64,000 nt of DNA. Source: Moellerella sp963519845 (GTDB lineage: Bacteria; Pseudomonadota; Gammaproteobacteria; Enterobacterales; Enterobacteriaceae). Below the pieces are notes generated by a model, which ran no database searches, was not told the origin of the DNA, and worked only from the letters and a program-made list of their open reading frames with translations. The stretch lies in NCBI GenBank assembly GCA_963519845.1, contig CAUQNX010000008.1, forward strand, positions 1 to 64,000, written 5' to 3'. Shown piece after piece: positions 45,288 to 53,118 of this stretch; position 1 is the stretch's first letter; each line of letters begins with the position of its first letter. Both the position numbers and the translations under genes were made by a program.

Positions 45288-46043
45288 ATGAAAAGTTATC
45301 AATCACTTTCCGCATTAGTGTATCAAATAGATAAGCCGATTGGCCGCAGTTTTGGTGATGTGGAATATTATCAAGCGCGTTTGGCTGGCGTTACTGGCAA
45401 GATCCTAGAACCTGCGGTAGGTACTGGTCGTATTTTAATTCCACTTTTAGCGGCTAACTATGATATTAGCGGCTTTGATCTCTCCGAGAGTATGTTGCAC
45501 TACTGCCAGCTAAATTTAACGGCTCAACAATTTGATAGTAAAGGTGTTTGGAAAGATGATTTAACTAAATTCCAAGTACAAGAGCCAGTTGAAGCTATTA
45601 TTATTCCAACAGGCACTTTTCAGTTATTAGATAGTGAAGAGAAAGCCATTCAATCGCTAAAACAGTGTTTTAAGGCGCTGAAAAGTGGTGGGCGTTTATT
45701 GATTGATACCAGCCTTGCTCATCAGTTTATTCTTGGAAAATGCGAAAGCAGAGAATTTACCACTACTGAGGGTGATCTTATTACCCTGCAAATGATCAAT
45801 GCAGATATAGATCATATTGAGCAAGTTACCACTAGCCATCATCGTTATGATCAATGGCATCAAGGAGCTATCGTTGCCAGTGAGTGGGAAGTATTTAGAT
45901 TGAAATGGTTTGGCGTATCTGAATTCAAGCACTTACTTGAAATGGTAGGTTTTGTGAATATCAGTATTTCAGCAGATTATACTTATTTGCGCGCGCCTAA
46001 TAATAATAGTGAAATAATGACTTACGAAGCCTACAAATCCTAA
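45288..46043 (+). CDS. Class I SAM-dependent methyltransferase
   Basis: Protein of 251 residues with SAM motif I EPAVGTGRILIPLL (about residues 42-55), the acidic loop GFDLSESML and a post-motif LKSGGRLLIDTSL. The C-terminal part (FRLKWFGVSEFKHLLEMVGF) fits a small-molecule or lipid methyltransferase. The substrate is unknown. It is monocistronic, between cfa and nupC. Confidence 0.8.
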   Translation: MKSYQSLSALVYQIDKPIGRSFGDVEYYQARLAGVTGKILEPAVGTGRILIPLLAANYDISGFDLSESMLHYCQLNLTAQQFDSKGVWKDDLTKFQVQEPVEAIIIPTGTFQLLDSEEKAIQSLKQCFKALKSGGRLLIDTSLAHQFILGKCESREFTTTEGDLITLQMINADIDHIEQVTTSHHRYDQWHQGAIVASEWEVFRLKWFGVSEFKHLLEMVGFVNISISADYTYLRAPNNNSEIMTYEAYKS

Positions 46044-46400
46044 TCACTAAAATAGTGATAGCCACTTAACTCTATCGATATAGGCTACTCGACATTTTTT
46101 GTGTAAGTTAGTAGCCGTCGGTTTATCTAAATGTATTTTGCATCTATTAATTTGCTTGTTATTAACCTATCGATTTACTCAATCAAATATCATATTCAGA
46201 TTAAACCTACGCCGCATTGTGACAAGCTTCACATAAATAACTTTTTTGTTACTTATTTCAGCTGCTATTTGTGACAAATACGACGAGTTATTTATGTCTA
46301 CTGAGTATAATTAGCGCCGAATTTGATATCCATTGAAAGAGTTAGAATGCATATTTGCTTCTAATTTATTAATTAGAATAATGTGAACAGGGATACTTCC
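46044..46400. promoter_or_regulatory. nupC promoter region
   Basis: About 360 bases before nupC. It holds two CRP sites centred 52 bases apart (46225.5 and 46277.5), a perfect -10 TATAAT (46306-46311) and a leader of about 80 bases. The nupC ATG at 46401 follows AGGGA at 46388-46392. Confidence 0.8.
46218..46285 (+). promoter_or_regulatory. Tandem CRP sites of nupC (CytR-type arrangement)
   Basis: The distal site TGTGACAAGCTTCACA (46218-46233) is a perfect TGTGA-N6-TCACA. The proximal site starts TGTGACAAATACGACG (46270-46285), with a perfect left half and a weak right half. With TATAAT at 46306 and a start near 46318 they sit at about -92.5 and -40.5, as at E. coli deoP2, where CytR binds between two CRP dimers to repress. 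A CytR octamer between them is not clear. Confidence 0.82.
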
Positions 46401-47687
46401 ATGCAACTCCTAATGAGTCTGGTGGGAATGGCGACGCTCGTCTTTATTGCGTTGTTATTTTCTTCTAATCGTAGCGCCATTAAGATTCGTACCGTATTAG
46501 GTGCCTTTCTTATTCAGCTCGCTATTGGTGCCTTTGTTCTTTATGTTCCCGCGGGACGTAAAGTACTTCAATCGGTATCTGATGCTGTTTCAAATGTTGT
46601 TGGCTATGGCCAGGAGGGGATGAACTTTATCTTCGGCGGTCTTGTCTCCGATAAAATGTTCGAACTCTTTGGCGGCGGCGGCTTTGTATTCGCATTGCGC
46701 GTGCTACCTGTCATCGTATTCTTCTCCTCACTGATTGCCGTACTTTACTATTTAGGCATCATGCAGTTTGTGATTAAAATTCTTGGCGGCGGATTACAAA
46801 AAGTTCTGGGCACCTCAAGAACTGAATCACTATCTGCAACAGCAAATATCTTTGTTGGTCAGACAGAAGCGCCTTTAGTGGTTCGTCCTTATATTGCGAC
46901 TATGACCAATTCAGAATTATTTGCTGTCATGTGTGGTGGATTGGCTTCAGTAGCAGGCTCTGTATTAGCGGGTTATGCGCAAATGGGTGTTCCTATGGAA
47001 TACTTGATTGCGGCTTCCTTTATGGCGGCTCCTGGTGGATTACTCTTTGCTAAACTAATTATTCCTGAAACTGAAGATTATAAAGATCGTGCTGATGCGA
47101 CACTGTTGTTAGCCGATGATGAGCGCCCAGCTAATATCATCGATGCTGCAGCGTCAGGTGCTGCTTCGGGTATGCAGTTAGCACTGAATGTGGGTGCTAT
47201 GCTATTAGCATTTGTTGCTTTGATTGCGTTACTCAATGGTATCCTTGGCGGTATTGGTGGCTGGTTTGACTATCCGCAATTATCACTTGAATTAATTCTT
47301 GGTTGGCTTTTCTCACCATTAGCCTATCTGATCGGTGTACCTTGGGCAGAAGCTAATATTGCTGGATCATTTATTGGCCAGAAACTGGTAGTCAATGAGT
47401 TCGTTGCCTTTATGAATTTCGGCGAATATCTGAAAGCAGATGCGGAAGTAGCTGCGGCAGGTAAAATGGTCTTATCTGATCATACTAAAGCCATTATCTC
47501 ATTTGCGTTATGTGGTTTTGCTAACTTATCTTCAGTCGCGATTTTGTTAGGTGGTTTGGGTGTGATGGCTCCTAGTCGTCGCCAAGATGTTGCGCGCATG
47601 GGACTAAAAGCGGTTCTTGCGGGTAGCCTCTCTAACTTAATGAGTGCAACTATTGCTGGATTCTTCCTTGCATTAGCCGCACTGTAA
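46401..47687 (+). CDS. nupC: Nucleoside:H+ symporter NupC
   Basis: CNT-family transporter of 428 residues with about ten membrane segments. Diagnostic segments include GQTEAPLVVRPYI, MTNSELFAVMCGGLASVAGS, and the C-terminal CGFANLSSVAILLGGLG. It imports pyrimidine and adenine nucleosides with protons. The ATG at 46401 matches NupC's usual start; an upstream GTG at 46383 is less likely. It lies just before deoCABD, whose products degrade what it imports, and both share the same promoter design. Confidence 0.95.
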   Translation: MQLLMSLVGMATLVFIALLFSSNRSAIKIRTVLGAFLIQLAIGAFVLYVPAGRKVLQSVSDAVSNVVGYGQEGMNFIFGGLVSDKMFELFGGGGFVFALRVLPVIVFFSSLIAVLYYLGIMQFVIKILGGGLQKVLGTSRTESLSATANIFVGQTEAPLVVRPYIATMTNSELFAVMCGGLASVAGSVLAGYAQMGVPMEYLIAASFMAAPGGLLFAKLIIPETEDYKDRADATLLLADDERPANIIDAAASGAASGMQLALNVGAMLLAFVALIALLNGILGGIGGWFDYPQLSLELILGWLFSPLAYLIGVPWAEANIAGSFIGQKLVVNEFVAFMNFGEYLKADAEVAAAGKMVLSDHTKAIISFALCGFANLSSVAILLGGLGVMAPSRRQDVARMGLKAVLAGSLSNLMSATIAGFFLALAAL

Positions 47688-47709
47688 TTTCGTTTTCTAA
47701 GCAAATCCT

Positions 47710-47739
47710 AAAGTGGGTAGCCTAATAGCTATCCACTTT
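47710..47739 (+). terminator. Hairpin after nupC
   Basis: AAAGTGGGTAG (47710-47720) pairs with CTATCCACTTT (47729-47739) with one G-U pair; loop of eight bases. No strong T run follows, so termination may be partial. Confidence 0.6.
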
Positions 47740-47963
47740 GCTTATAATAGTGATAAGTAGAGGTAGCGGCTACTTTTAACCTTATCTATAGCTACATATA
47801 AGTAGTAATATTCAGATAAAACCTATCTTTTCATTTTATTCTTCATTATTGTGTTTTTTCAGCTAACTTTAATCATGCTGATGAATATAAAAGTGATACT
47901 TTTGGCGAAATAGCCATTAGAGAGAATAAATTGATAATTAAATAGATTATAATGACAGTTATT

Positions 47964-48031
47964 GGTGATACTGATCACAGTTTTATATTTAATAATGCAA
48001 CATTCAAACGATTAATGTGATTTGTAGCACA
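47964..48031 (+). promoter_or_regulatory. Tandem CRP sites of deoC with a CytR octamer between
   Basis: GGTGATACTGATCACA (47964-47979) and TGTGATTTGTAGCACA (48016-48031) each fit TGTGA-N6-TCACA with one mismatch. Their centres (47971.5 and 48023.5) are 52 bases apart. AATGCAAC at 47994-48001 is the reverse complement of the CytR octamer GTTGCATT. This is the deoP2 architecture of E. coli: activation by cAMP-CRP, repression by CytR, induction by cytidine. Confidence 0.82.
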
Positions 48032-48079
48032 TGAAAGAGACCCCTTCCATGTTCAAATACGCATTACTGGTAATTGATG

Positions 48080-48262
48080 GAAAGGTAGTGCTCTCAAAAA
48101 GCTCGACCAGATAGTCGGACTAGAGCCGAACCAGAGAGCATGTATAGTGCGGTGAGAAGGAACTCAGCTGTAGCTAAGACCCCAGTGTCACAGCCACATC
48201 TTTATGGAACCAAGCCCGCTCACCAACAGAGAACAGATCGTTCTACATAAGAAATACTAACG
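48080..48262 (+). ncRNA. Candidate structured 5' leader of deoCABD
   Basis: Between the expected start site and the deoC ribosome-binding site the sequence is less AT-rich than other gaps and can fold. TGCTCTC (48089-48095) pairs with GAGAGCA (48134-48140), enclosing GCTC/GAGC (48101-48104 with 48123-48126) and an alternative CGAC/GTCG hairpin. A second domain pairs GGTGAG (48151-48156) with CTCACC (48219-48224), enclosing GCTGT/ACAGC (48167-48171 with 48190-48194). No long open frame runs through it and it matches no riboswitch family I can recall. Folding is by eye only. Confidence 0.45.
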
Positions 48263-48274
48263 TTGGAGAGTTTT

Positions 48275-49054
48275 ATGACTGATTTAACCGCAGTAGCGCA
48301 ACGCGCACTGAACTTGATGGATTTAACCACACTAAATGAAGATGATACTGATGCTAAAGTAACCGCATTGTGTCATCAAGCCAAAAGCCCAGCAGGTAAC
48401 ACTGCAGCTATCTGTATCTACCCACGTTTTATTCCTAATGCACGCAAAGTTTTACGCGAGCAAGGTACTCCTGAAATTCGTATCGCCACAGTCACCAACT
48501 TCCCACATGGTAACGATGATATCGAAATCGCCGTTCTTGAAACTAAAGCGGCTATCGCTTATGGCGCTGATGATGTCGACGTCGTTTTCCCTTACCGCGC
48601 TTTGATCGCAGGTAATGAACAAGTTGGTTTTGATTTAGTGAAAGCCTGCAAAGAAGCTTGTGCAGCAGCAGGCGTTTTATTGAAAGTGATCATCGAGACA
48701 GGTGAGTTAAAAGATCCTGCATTGATCCGCAAAGCATCTGAAATCTCAATTAAAGCCGGTGCTGATTTTATTAAAACATCGACGGGTAAAGTCCCAGTCA
48801 ATGCCACACTGGAAAGCGCTGAAATCATGTTACAAGTTATTCATGATATGGGTGTGAGTAAAACTGTTGGTTTCAAACCAGCGGGTGGTGTACGTACAGC
48901 TGAAGAAGCAGCGCAATATCTGGCTTTAGCCGATAGAATCCTTGGTGAAGGCTGGACAGATGCACGTCATTTCCGTTTCGGTGCATCAAGCTTACTTGCG
49001 AGCCTGCTCAATACTTTGGGTTTCGACGGTCAGAAACCAACTAGCGGTTATTAA
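48275..49054 (+). CDS. deoC: Deoxyribose-phosphate aldolase
   Basis: Class I aldolase of 259 residues that splits 2-deoxyribose-5-phosphate into glyceraldehyde-3-phosphate and acetaldehyde. The Schiff-base lysine is in GADFIKTSTGK (about residue 167), with a second conserved Lys in VGFKPAGGVRTAEEA. It is nearly collinear with E. coli DeoC. The ATG at 48275 follows GGAGAG (48265-48270); a TTG at 48263 overlaps that site. First gene of deoCABD. Confidence 0.97.
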   Translation: MTDLTAVAQRALNLMDLTTLNEDDTDAKVTALCHQAKSPAGNTAAICIYPRFIPNARKVLREQGTPEIRIATVTNFPHGNDDIEIAVLETKAAIAYGADDVDVVFPYRALIAGNEQVGFDLVKACKEACAAAGVLLKVIIETGELKDPALIRKASEISIKAGADFIKTSTGKVPVNATLESAEIMLQVIHDMGVSKTVGFKPAGGVRTAEEAAQYLALADRILGEGWTDARHFRFGASSLLASLLNTLGFDGQKPTSGY

Positions 49055-49112
49055 TTGCTGACAGATAAAGTGTCGTCTTTTTACTCGGTCTGCATTTACT
49101 AAGGAGCCTACT

Positions 49113-50435
49113 TTGTTTTTGGCACAAGAAATAATTCGAAAAAAACGTGATGGTCATGAATTAAGTGAAGAAGAGATTCGCTTCTTCATCAATGGCGTGC
49201 GTGATAATACAGTATCAGAAGGCCAAATCGCTGCCCTGGCGATGACTATCTATTTTAATGATATGGTGATGGCAGAAAGCGTTGCTTTAACATTAGCGAT
49301 GCGTGATTCAGGTACGGTATTAGATTGGAAATCATTGAATCTGAATGGCCCAATTGTTGATAAGCATTCAACGGGTGGCGTCGGCGATGTGATTTCTCTG
49401 ATGTTGGGGCCTATGGTCGCCGCTTGCGGTGGTTATGTGCCGATGATTTCAGGCCGTGGCTTGGGTCACACTGGGGGAACGCTCGATAAACTTGAGGCAA
49501 TCCCAGGTTTTGATATTTTCCCAAGTGATACGCAATTCCGTGACATTATTAAAAATGTGGGTGTTGCAATTATTGGCCAAACAAACTCTTTAGCACCTGC
49601 GGATAAACGTTTTTACGCGACACGTGATATCACAGCTACTGTAGATTCAATTCCGCTGATCACTGCTTCTATTCTTGGTAAGAAATTGGCAGAAGGTCTT
49701 GATGTTCTGGTTATGGACGTCAAAGTGGGCTCAGGCGCATTTATGCCAACTTATGCTAAATCTGAGCAGCTGGCTGAATCTATTGTTAACGTTGCCAATG
49801 GTGCAGGTTGTAAAACCACAGCACTGCTGACAGATATGAACGAAGTTTTAGCATCAAGTGCAGGTAATGCGGTTGAAGTGCGTGAAGCGGTTCGATTCTT
49901 AACGGGTGAATACCGTAATCCACGTCTATTAGAAGTAACAATGGCACTGTGCGCTGAGATGTTAGTTTCTGGTGGACTTGCCAAGGATCAAGACGATGCG
50001 CGTCGTAAATTACAGGCTGTGTTAGATAATGGCCAAGCGGCAGAAATCTTCGGTCGTATGGTTGCAGCGCAAAAAGGTCCAACTGACTTTGTTGAAAACT
50101 ATGGTAAATATCTCCCAACTGCCGTGTTGAGCAAACCTGTTTATGCTCAGTCAGAAGGGATTGTTACTGCTATGGATACACGTGCATTAGGTATGTCTGT
50201 TGTCACCTTGGGTGGCGGACGACGTAAAGCGACCGATCCTATCGATTATAGCGTCGGTTTGAGTGATATTGCCGCTTTAGGTACCAAAATTGATAGCAAC
50301 ACTCCGTTAGCCGTTATTCATGCCAATAGCGAAAAATCATGGGAAGAGGCTGCGAAAGAAGTTCGCCAAGCAATGGTGATCGGTCAAGGCCAAGTCGAAA
50401 TCAATCCAATGGTTTATCGTCAGGTTAGTGCATAA
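49113..50435 (+). CDS. deoA: Thymidine phosphorylase
   Basis: Enzyme of 440 residues that converts thymidine and phosphate to thymine and 2-deoxyribose-1-phosphate. Family signatures: KHSTGGVGD (phosphate binding, about residue 84), SGRGLGHTGGTLDKLE (about 113) and KVGSGAFMPT. The start codon is TTG preceded by AAGGAG, giving MFLAQEIIRKKRDGH as in E. coli. It lies 58 bases after deoC. Confidence 0.97.
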   Translation: MFLAQEIIRKKRDGHELSEEEIRFFINGVRDNTVSEGQIAALAMTIYFNDMVMAESVALTLAMRDSGTVLDWKSLNLNGPIVDKHSTGGVGDVISLMLGPMVAACGGYVPMISGRGLGHTGGTLDKLEAIPGFDIFPSDTQFRDIIKNVGVAIIGQTNSLAPADKRFYATRDITATVDSIPLITASILGKKLAEGLDVLVMDVKVGSGAFMPTYAKSEQLAESIVNVANGAGCKTTALLTDMNEVLASSAGNAVEVREAVRFLTGEYRNPRLLEVTMALCAEMLVSGGLAKDQDDARRKLQAVLDNGQAAEIFGRMVAAQKGPTDFVENYGKYLPTAVLSKPVYAQSEGIVTAMDTRALGMSVVTLGGGRRKATDPIDYSVGLSDIAALGTKIDSNTPLAVIHANSEKSWEEAAKEVRQAMVIGQGQVEINPMVYRQVSA

Positions 50436-50498
50436 CAGAGAATTACATTTATCAGTGGCATTTCCCTGTTAAAGGGGAGACTGACGCAGGAGAATATT

Positions 50499-51722
50499 AT
50501 GAAACGTACATTTATTATGGTATTGGACTCATTCGGAATTGGTGCAGCAGGCGATGCTGAGAAATTCGGTGATGTTGGTTCAAATACATTAGGTCATATT
50601 GCGGACGCATGTTTTAGTGGCAAGGCTGATATTGGTCGTAAAGGCCCATTAAACTTACCTAACTTAACCAAATTAGGTTTAGGTAAAGCCGCTGAAGAAT
50701 CATGTGGTAAATTCCCTGCGGGTCTCGATCCTAAGGCGGAGATTATCGGTGCATACGGTTATGCGAGTGAAATCTCTTCAGGTAAAGATACGCCATCAGG
50801 CCACTGGGAAATCGCGGGTGTTCCTGTACTCTTTGATTGGGGCTATTTTGCAGACGAAGAGAACAGCTTCCCACAAGCGTTACTCGACGCCCTTGTTGAG
50901 CGTGCAGGTCTACCAGGTTACTTAGGGAATTGTCACTCATCAGGTACAGTTATTCTGGATGCTTTAGCTGAAGAACATATGAAAACTGGGAAACCAATTT
51001 TCTATACTTCTGCTGACTCTGTTTTCCAAATTGCTTGCCATGAAGAGACCTACGGTTTAGAAAAACTGTATGAATTGTGTGAGATCGCCCGTGATGAACT
51101 AACCAAAGGCGGTTATAACATTGGTCGTGTGATCGCGCGTCCATTTATCGGTGACAAAGTAGGTAGCTTCGCGCGTACGGGTAATCGTCACGATTACGCG
51201 GTTAAGCCACCAGCACCTACTATGCTGAACAAATTAGTTGATGAAAAACAGGGTGAAGTGGTATCAGTCGGTAAAATTGCTGATATCTATGCTCATGAAG
51301 GAATCACTAAGAAAATCAAAGCCACAGGTCTTGATGAGTTGTTCAATGCGACTATTGAAGAGATGAAACTTGCGGGTGATAACACCATTGTTTTCACTAA
51401 CTTTGTTGATTTTGACTCAGCTTATGGCCACCGCCGTGATGTTGCAGGTTACGCGAGTGCATTAGAGTTCTTCGATAGCCGTCTGCCAGAGTTAATGGCG
51501 CTGGTGGGAGAGGAGGATATTCTGATCCTCACTGCTGATCATGGTTGTGATCCAACATGGCCAGGCACCGATCATACGCGTGAGCACATTCCAGTACTGA
51601 TTTATGGTCCAAAAGTGAAACCAGGCTCTTTAGGTCATCGTGAAACTTTTGCTGATATCGGTCAGACAGTTGCTAGCTACTTTGATTTATCGCCGATGGA
51701 GTATGGTAAATCCATGCTTTAA
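50499..51722 (+). CDS. deoB: Phosphopentomutase
   Basis: Mn-dependent mutase of 407 residues in the alkaline phosphatase superfamily, interconverting (deoxy)ribose-1- and -5-phosphates. Metal-site motifs: LDSFGIGAAGDA near the start, FVDFDSAYGHRRD and TADHGCDPTWPGTDHTREH near the C-terminus, and the acceptor Thr in KDTPSGHWEI. It links deoA and deoD products to the aldolase. A good AGGAG precedes the ATG. Confidence 0.97.
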   Translation: MKRTFIMVLDSFGIGAAGDAEKFGDVGSNTLGHIADACFSGKADIGRKGPLNLPNLTKLGLGKAAEESCGKFPAGLDPKAEIIGAYGYASEISSGKDTPSGHWEIAGVPVLFDWGYFADEENSFPQALLDALVERAGLPGYLGNCHSSGTVILDALAEEHMKTGKPIFYTSADSVFQIACHEETYGLEKLYELCEIARDELTKGGYNIGRVIARPFIGDKVGSFARTGNRHDYAVKPPAPTMLNKLVDEKQGEVVSVGKIADIYAHEGITKKIKATGLDELFNATIEEMKLAGDNTIVFTNFVDFDSAYGHRRDVAGYASALEFFDSRLPELMALVGEEDILILTADHGCDPTWPGTDHTREHIPVLIYGPKVKPGSLGHRETFADIGQTVASYFDLSPMEYGKSML

Positions 51723-51739
51723 GCGAAAATCAGAGTGCA

Positions 51740-51770
51740 AATGTGTCGCCTATTAACGCGGCACATTTTT
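51740..51770 (+). terminator. Hairpin between deoB and deoD
   Basis: AATGTGTCGC (51740-51749), eight-base loop, GCGGCACATT (51758-51767), one G-U pair, followed by T residues to 51770. It looks like a rho-independent terminator inside the operon and could lower deoD expression or mark a separate deoD transcript. Confidence 0.7.
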
Positions 51771-51845
51771 ATTTAAAGCATTAACCCCAACTATTTGTGA
51801 AAACAATCTCTCTACTCTAAAAAATTCAATAAGGGATCATTAATT

Positions 51846-52562
51846 ATGGCTACTCCACATATTAACGCGGAAAAAGGTGATTTTGCAGATGTAGTTTTAA
51901 TGCCGGGTGACCCACTGCGTGCTAAATATATTGCTGAAACCTTCTTAGAGAATGTTCGTGAAGTTAATAATGTCCGCGGTATGCTGGGCTTCACTGGAAC
52001 CTATAAAGGCCGCAAAATCTCTGTGATGGGCCATGGTATGGGTATTCCATCTTGCTCTATTTATGCAACTGAGCTAATTAAAGATTTCGGTGTCAAAGTT
52101 ATTATTCGCGTCGGTTCATGTGGCGCAGTAATGGATGATGTTAAATTACGCGATGTTGTTATCGGTATGGGTGCTTGTACTGATGCGAAAGTTAACCGCC
52201 AACGTTTTAAAGATCATGATTTTGCTGCGATTGCAGATTACGATCTGGTTCATAACGCAGTTGAAGCGGCAAAAGCTAAAAATATCAATGTGAGAGTGGG
52301 TAACCTCTTCTCTGCTGACCTCTTCTATTCTCCAGATCCTGATATGTTCAAAGTGATGGAAAAATACGGCATTTTGGGTGTGGAAATGGAAGCGGCGGGC
52401 ATTTATGGTGTTGCTGCTGAATATGGCGCAAAAGCACTGACGATTTGTACCGTTTCTGATCACATTAAAACGGGTGAGCAAACTTCAGCAGAAGAGCGTC
52501 AGACCACATTCAACGAAATGATTGAAATTGCATTAGAGTCTGTATTACTCGGTGATAAATAA
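51846..52562 (+). CDS. deoD: Purine nucleoside phosphorylase, DeoD type
   Basis: Hexameric-type phosphorylase of 238 residues that releases purine bases from ribo- and deoxyribonucleosides. Motifs: NAEKGDFADVVLMPGDPLRA at the N-terminus, GHGMGIPS (about residue 65), RVGSCGAV and the substrate-binding VEMEAAGIYG (about 179). It is last in deoCABD, 123 bases after deoB with a hairpin between. Confidence 0.97.
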   Translation: MATPHINAEKGDFADVVLMPGDPLRAKYIAETFLENVREVNNVRGMLGFTGTYKGRKISVMGHGMGIPSCSIYATELIKDFGVKVIIRVGSCGAVMDDVKLRDVVIGMGACTDAKVNRQRFKDHDFAAIADYDLVHNAVEAAKAKNINVRVGNLFSADLFYSPDPDMFKVMEKYGILGVEMEAAGIYGVAAEYGAKALTICTVSDHIKTGEQTSAEERQTTFNEMIEIALESVLLGDK

Positions 52563-52592
52563 TCTATATAATTAAATAGATCTCTAAAAATA

Positions 52593-52632
52593 AAACCTCT
52601 GATAAATATAATCTATCAGAGGTTTATTTTAT
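52593..52632 (+). terminator. Terminator after deoD
   Basis: AAACCTCTGATA (52593-52604), nine-base loop, TATCAGAGGTTT (52614-52625): a perfect twelve-pair stem followed by ATTTTATT. Confidence 0.88.
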
Positions 52633-53068
52633 TACTGCATAATTTGTTACCGTTGCACCGCTAAAGATAAAATCACTTCCTTGTTATACATCCCTGTATG
52701 GCTTCCTGCCTCCAATCATTAAATCCGATTTAATGAACTACACTCGTTTTATCTCTGAGTCACAGCATAGATAAAAAATGCCTGTTTGATAATAAGGGAT
52801 ATACGTAGGTTAATTCCTAGCGTTAATAAAGAGTGAATTAAAATTTATACTTGGATGATTATTTAGAATTTTATTTTGATTAATCTCTTTTAATGAATGG
52901 AATATAGAGTTGAATATTGGCGTGAATAGCAGAGGTAGGTGTAAAGTTCGTATAACTCATTGATATTTATAGTTGATAAGAAATGAATGAGATTATTTTT
53001 GCTAGAAAGGCGGATAGTTACCTTTTTAAGATTATTCTCCTCGTACTAATACTGTTGATTTTCTTAAT
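52633..53068. other. Intergenic region between deoD and pqqL with palindromes
   Basis: About 440 bases without a gene. The left part has two palindromes, ATACA-TCCC-TGTAT (52687-52700) and CATTAAATC-C-GATTTAATG (52717-52735), in a less AT-rich segment that might be a repetitive element. The right part is AT-rich and ends in the pqqL terminator-like hairpin. Confidence 0.5.
52717..52735. repeat. Perfect 19-bp palindrome
   Basis: CATTAAATC (52717-52725), one centre base, GATTTAATG (52727-52735). It lies 17 bases after a shorter palindrome ATACA/TGTAT. Purpose unknown. Confidence 0.5.
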
Positions 53069-53099
53069 TATAACGGCCATTTAATGCATGGCCGTTATA
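53069..53099 (-). terminator. Hairpin downstream of pqqL
   Basis: TATAACGGCCAT (53069-53080), seven-base loop, ATGGCCGTTATA (53088-53099): a perfect twelve-pair stem 20 bases after the pqqL stop. The following sequence on the minus strand is AT-rich but without an uninterrupted T run. Confidence 0.75.
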
Positions 53100-53118
53100 A
53101 TTTATTAAGATTATTTTA

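Larger units (their letters stand above)
47688..48274. promoter_or_regulatory. nupC-deoC intergenic region with promoter and long leader
   Basis: About 590 bases. From left to right: a hairpin after nupC (47710-47739), AT-rich DNA, tandem CRP sites (47964-48031), a probable start near 48064, and a less AT-rich leader of about 210 bases (48064-48274) full of complementary segments. Confidence 0.75.

Noticed and set aside
48247..48262. DeoR operator just before deoC
   Set aside because: Only the right half (AATACTAAC) matches the DeoR palindrome; the left half does not, and its location beside the ribosome-binding site is unusual.
49786..50118. 110-codon minus-strand frame in deoA
   Set aside because: Antisense shadow of a highly conserved enzyme gene.
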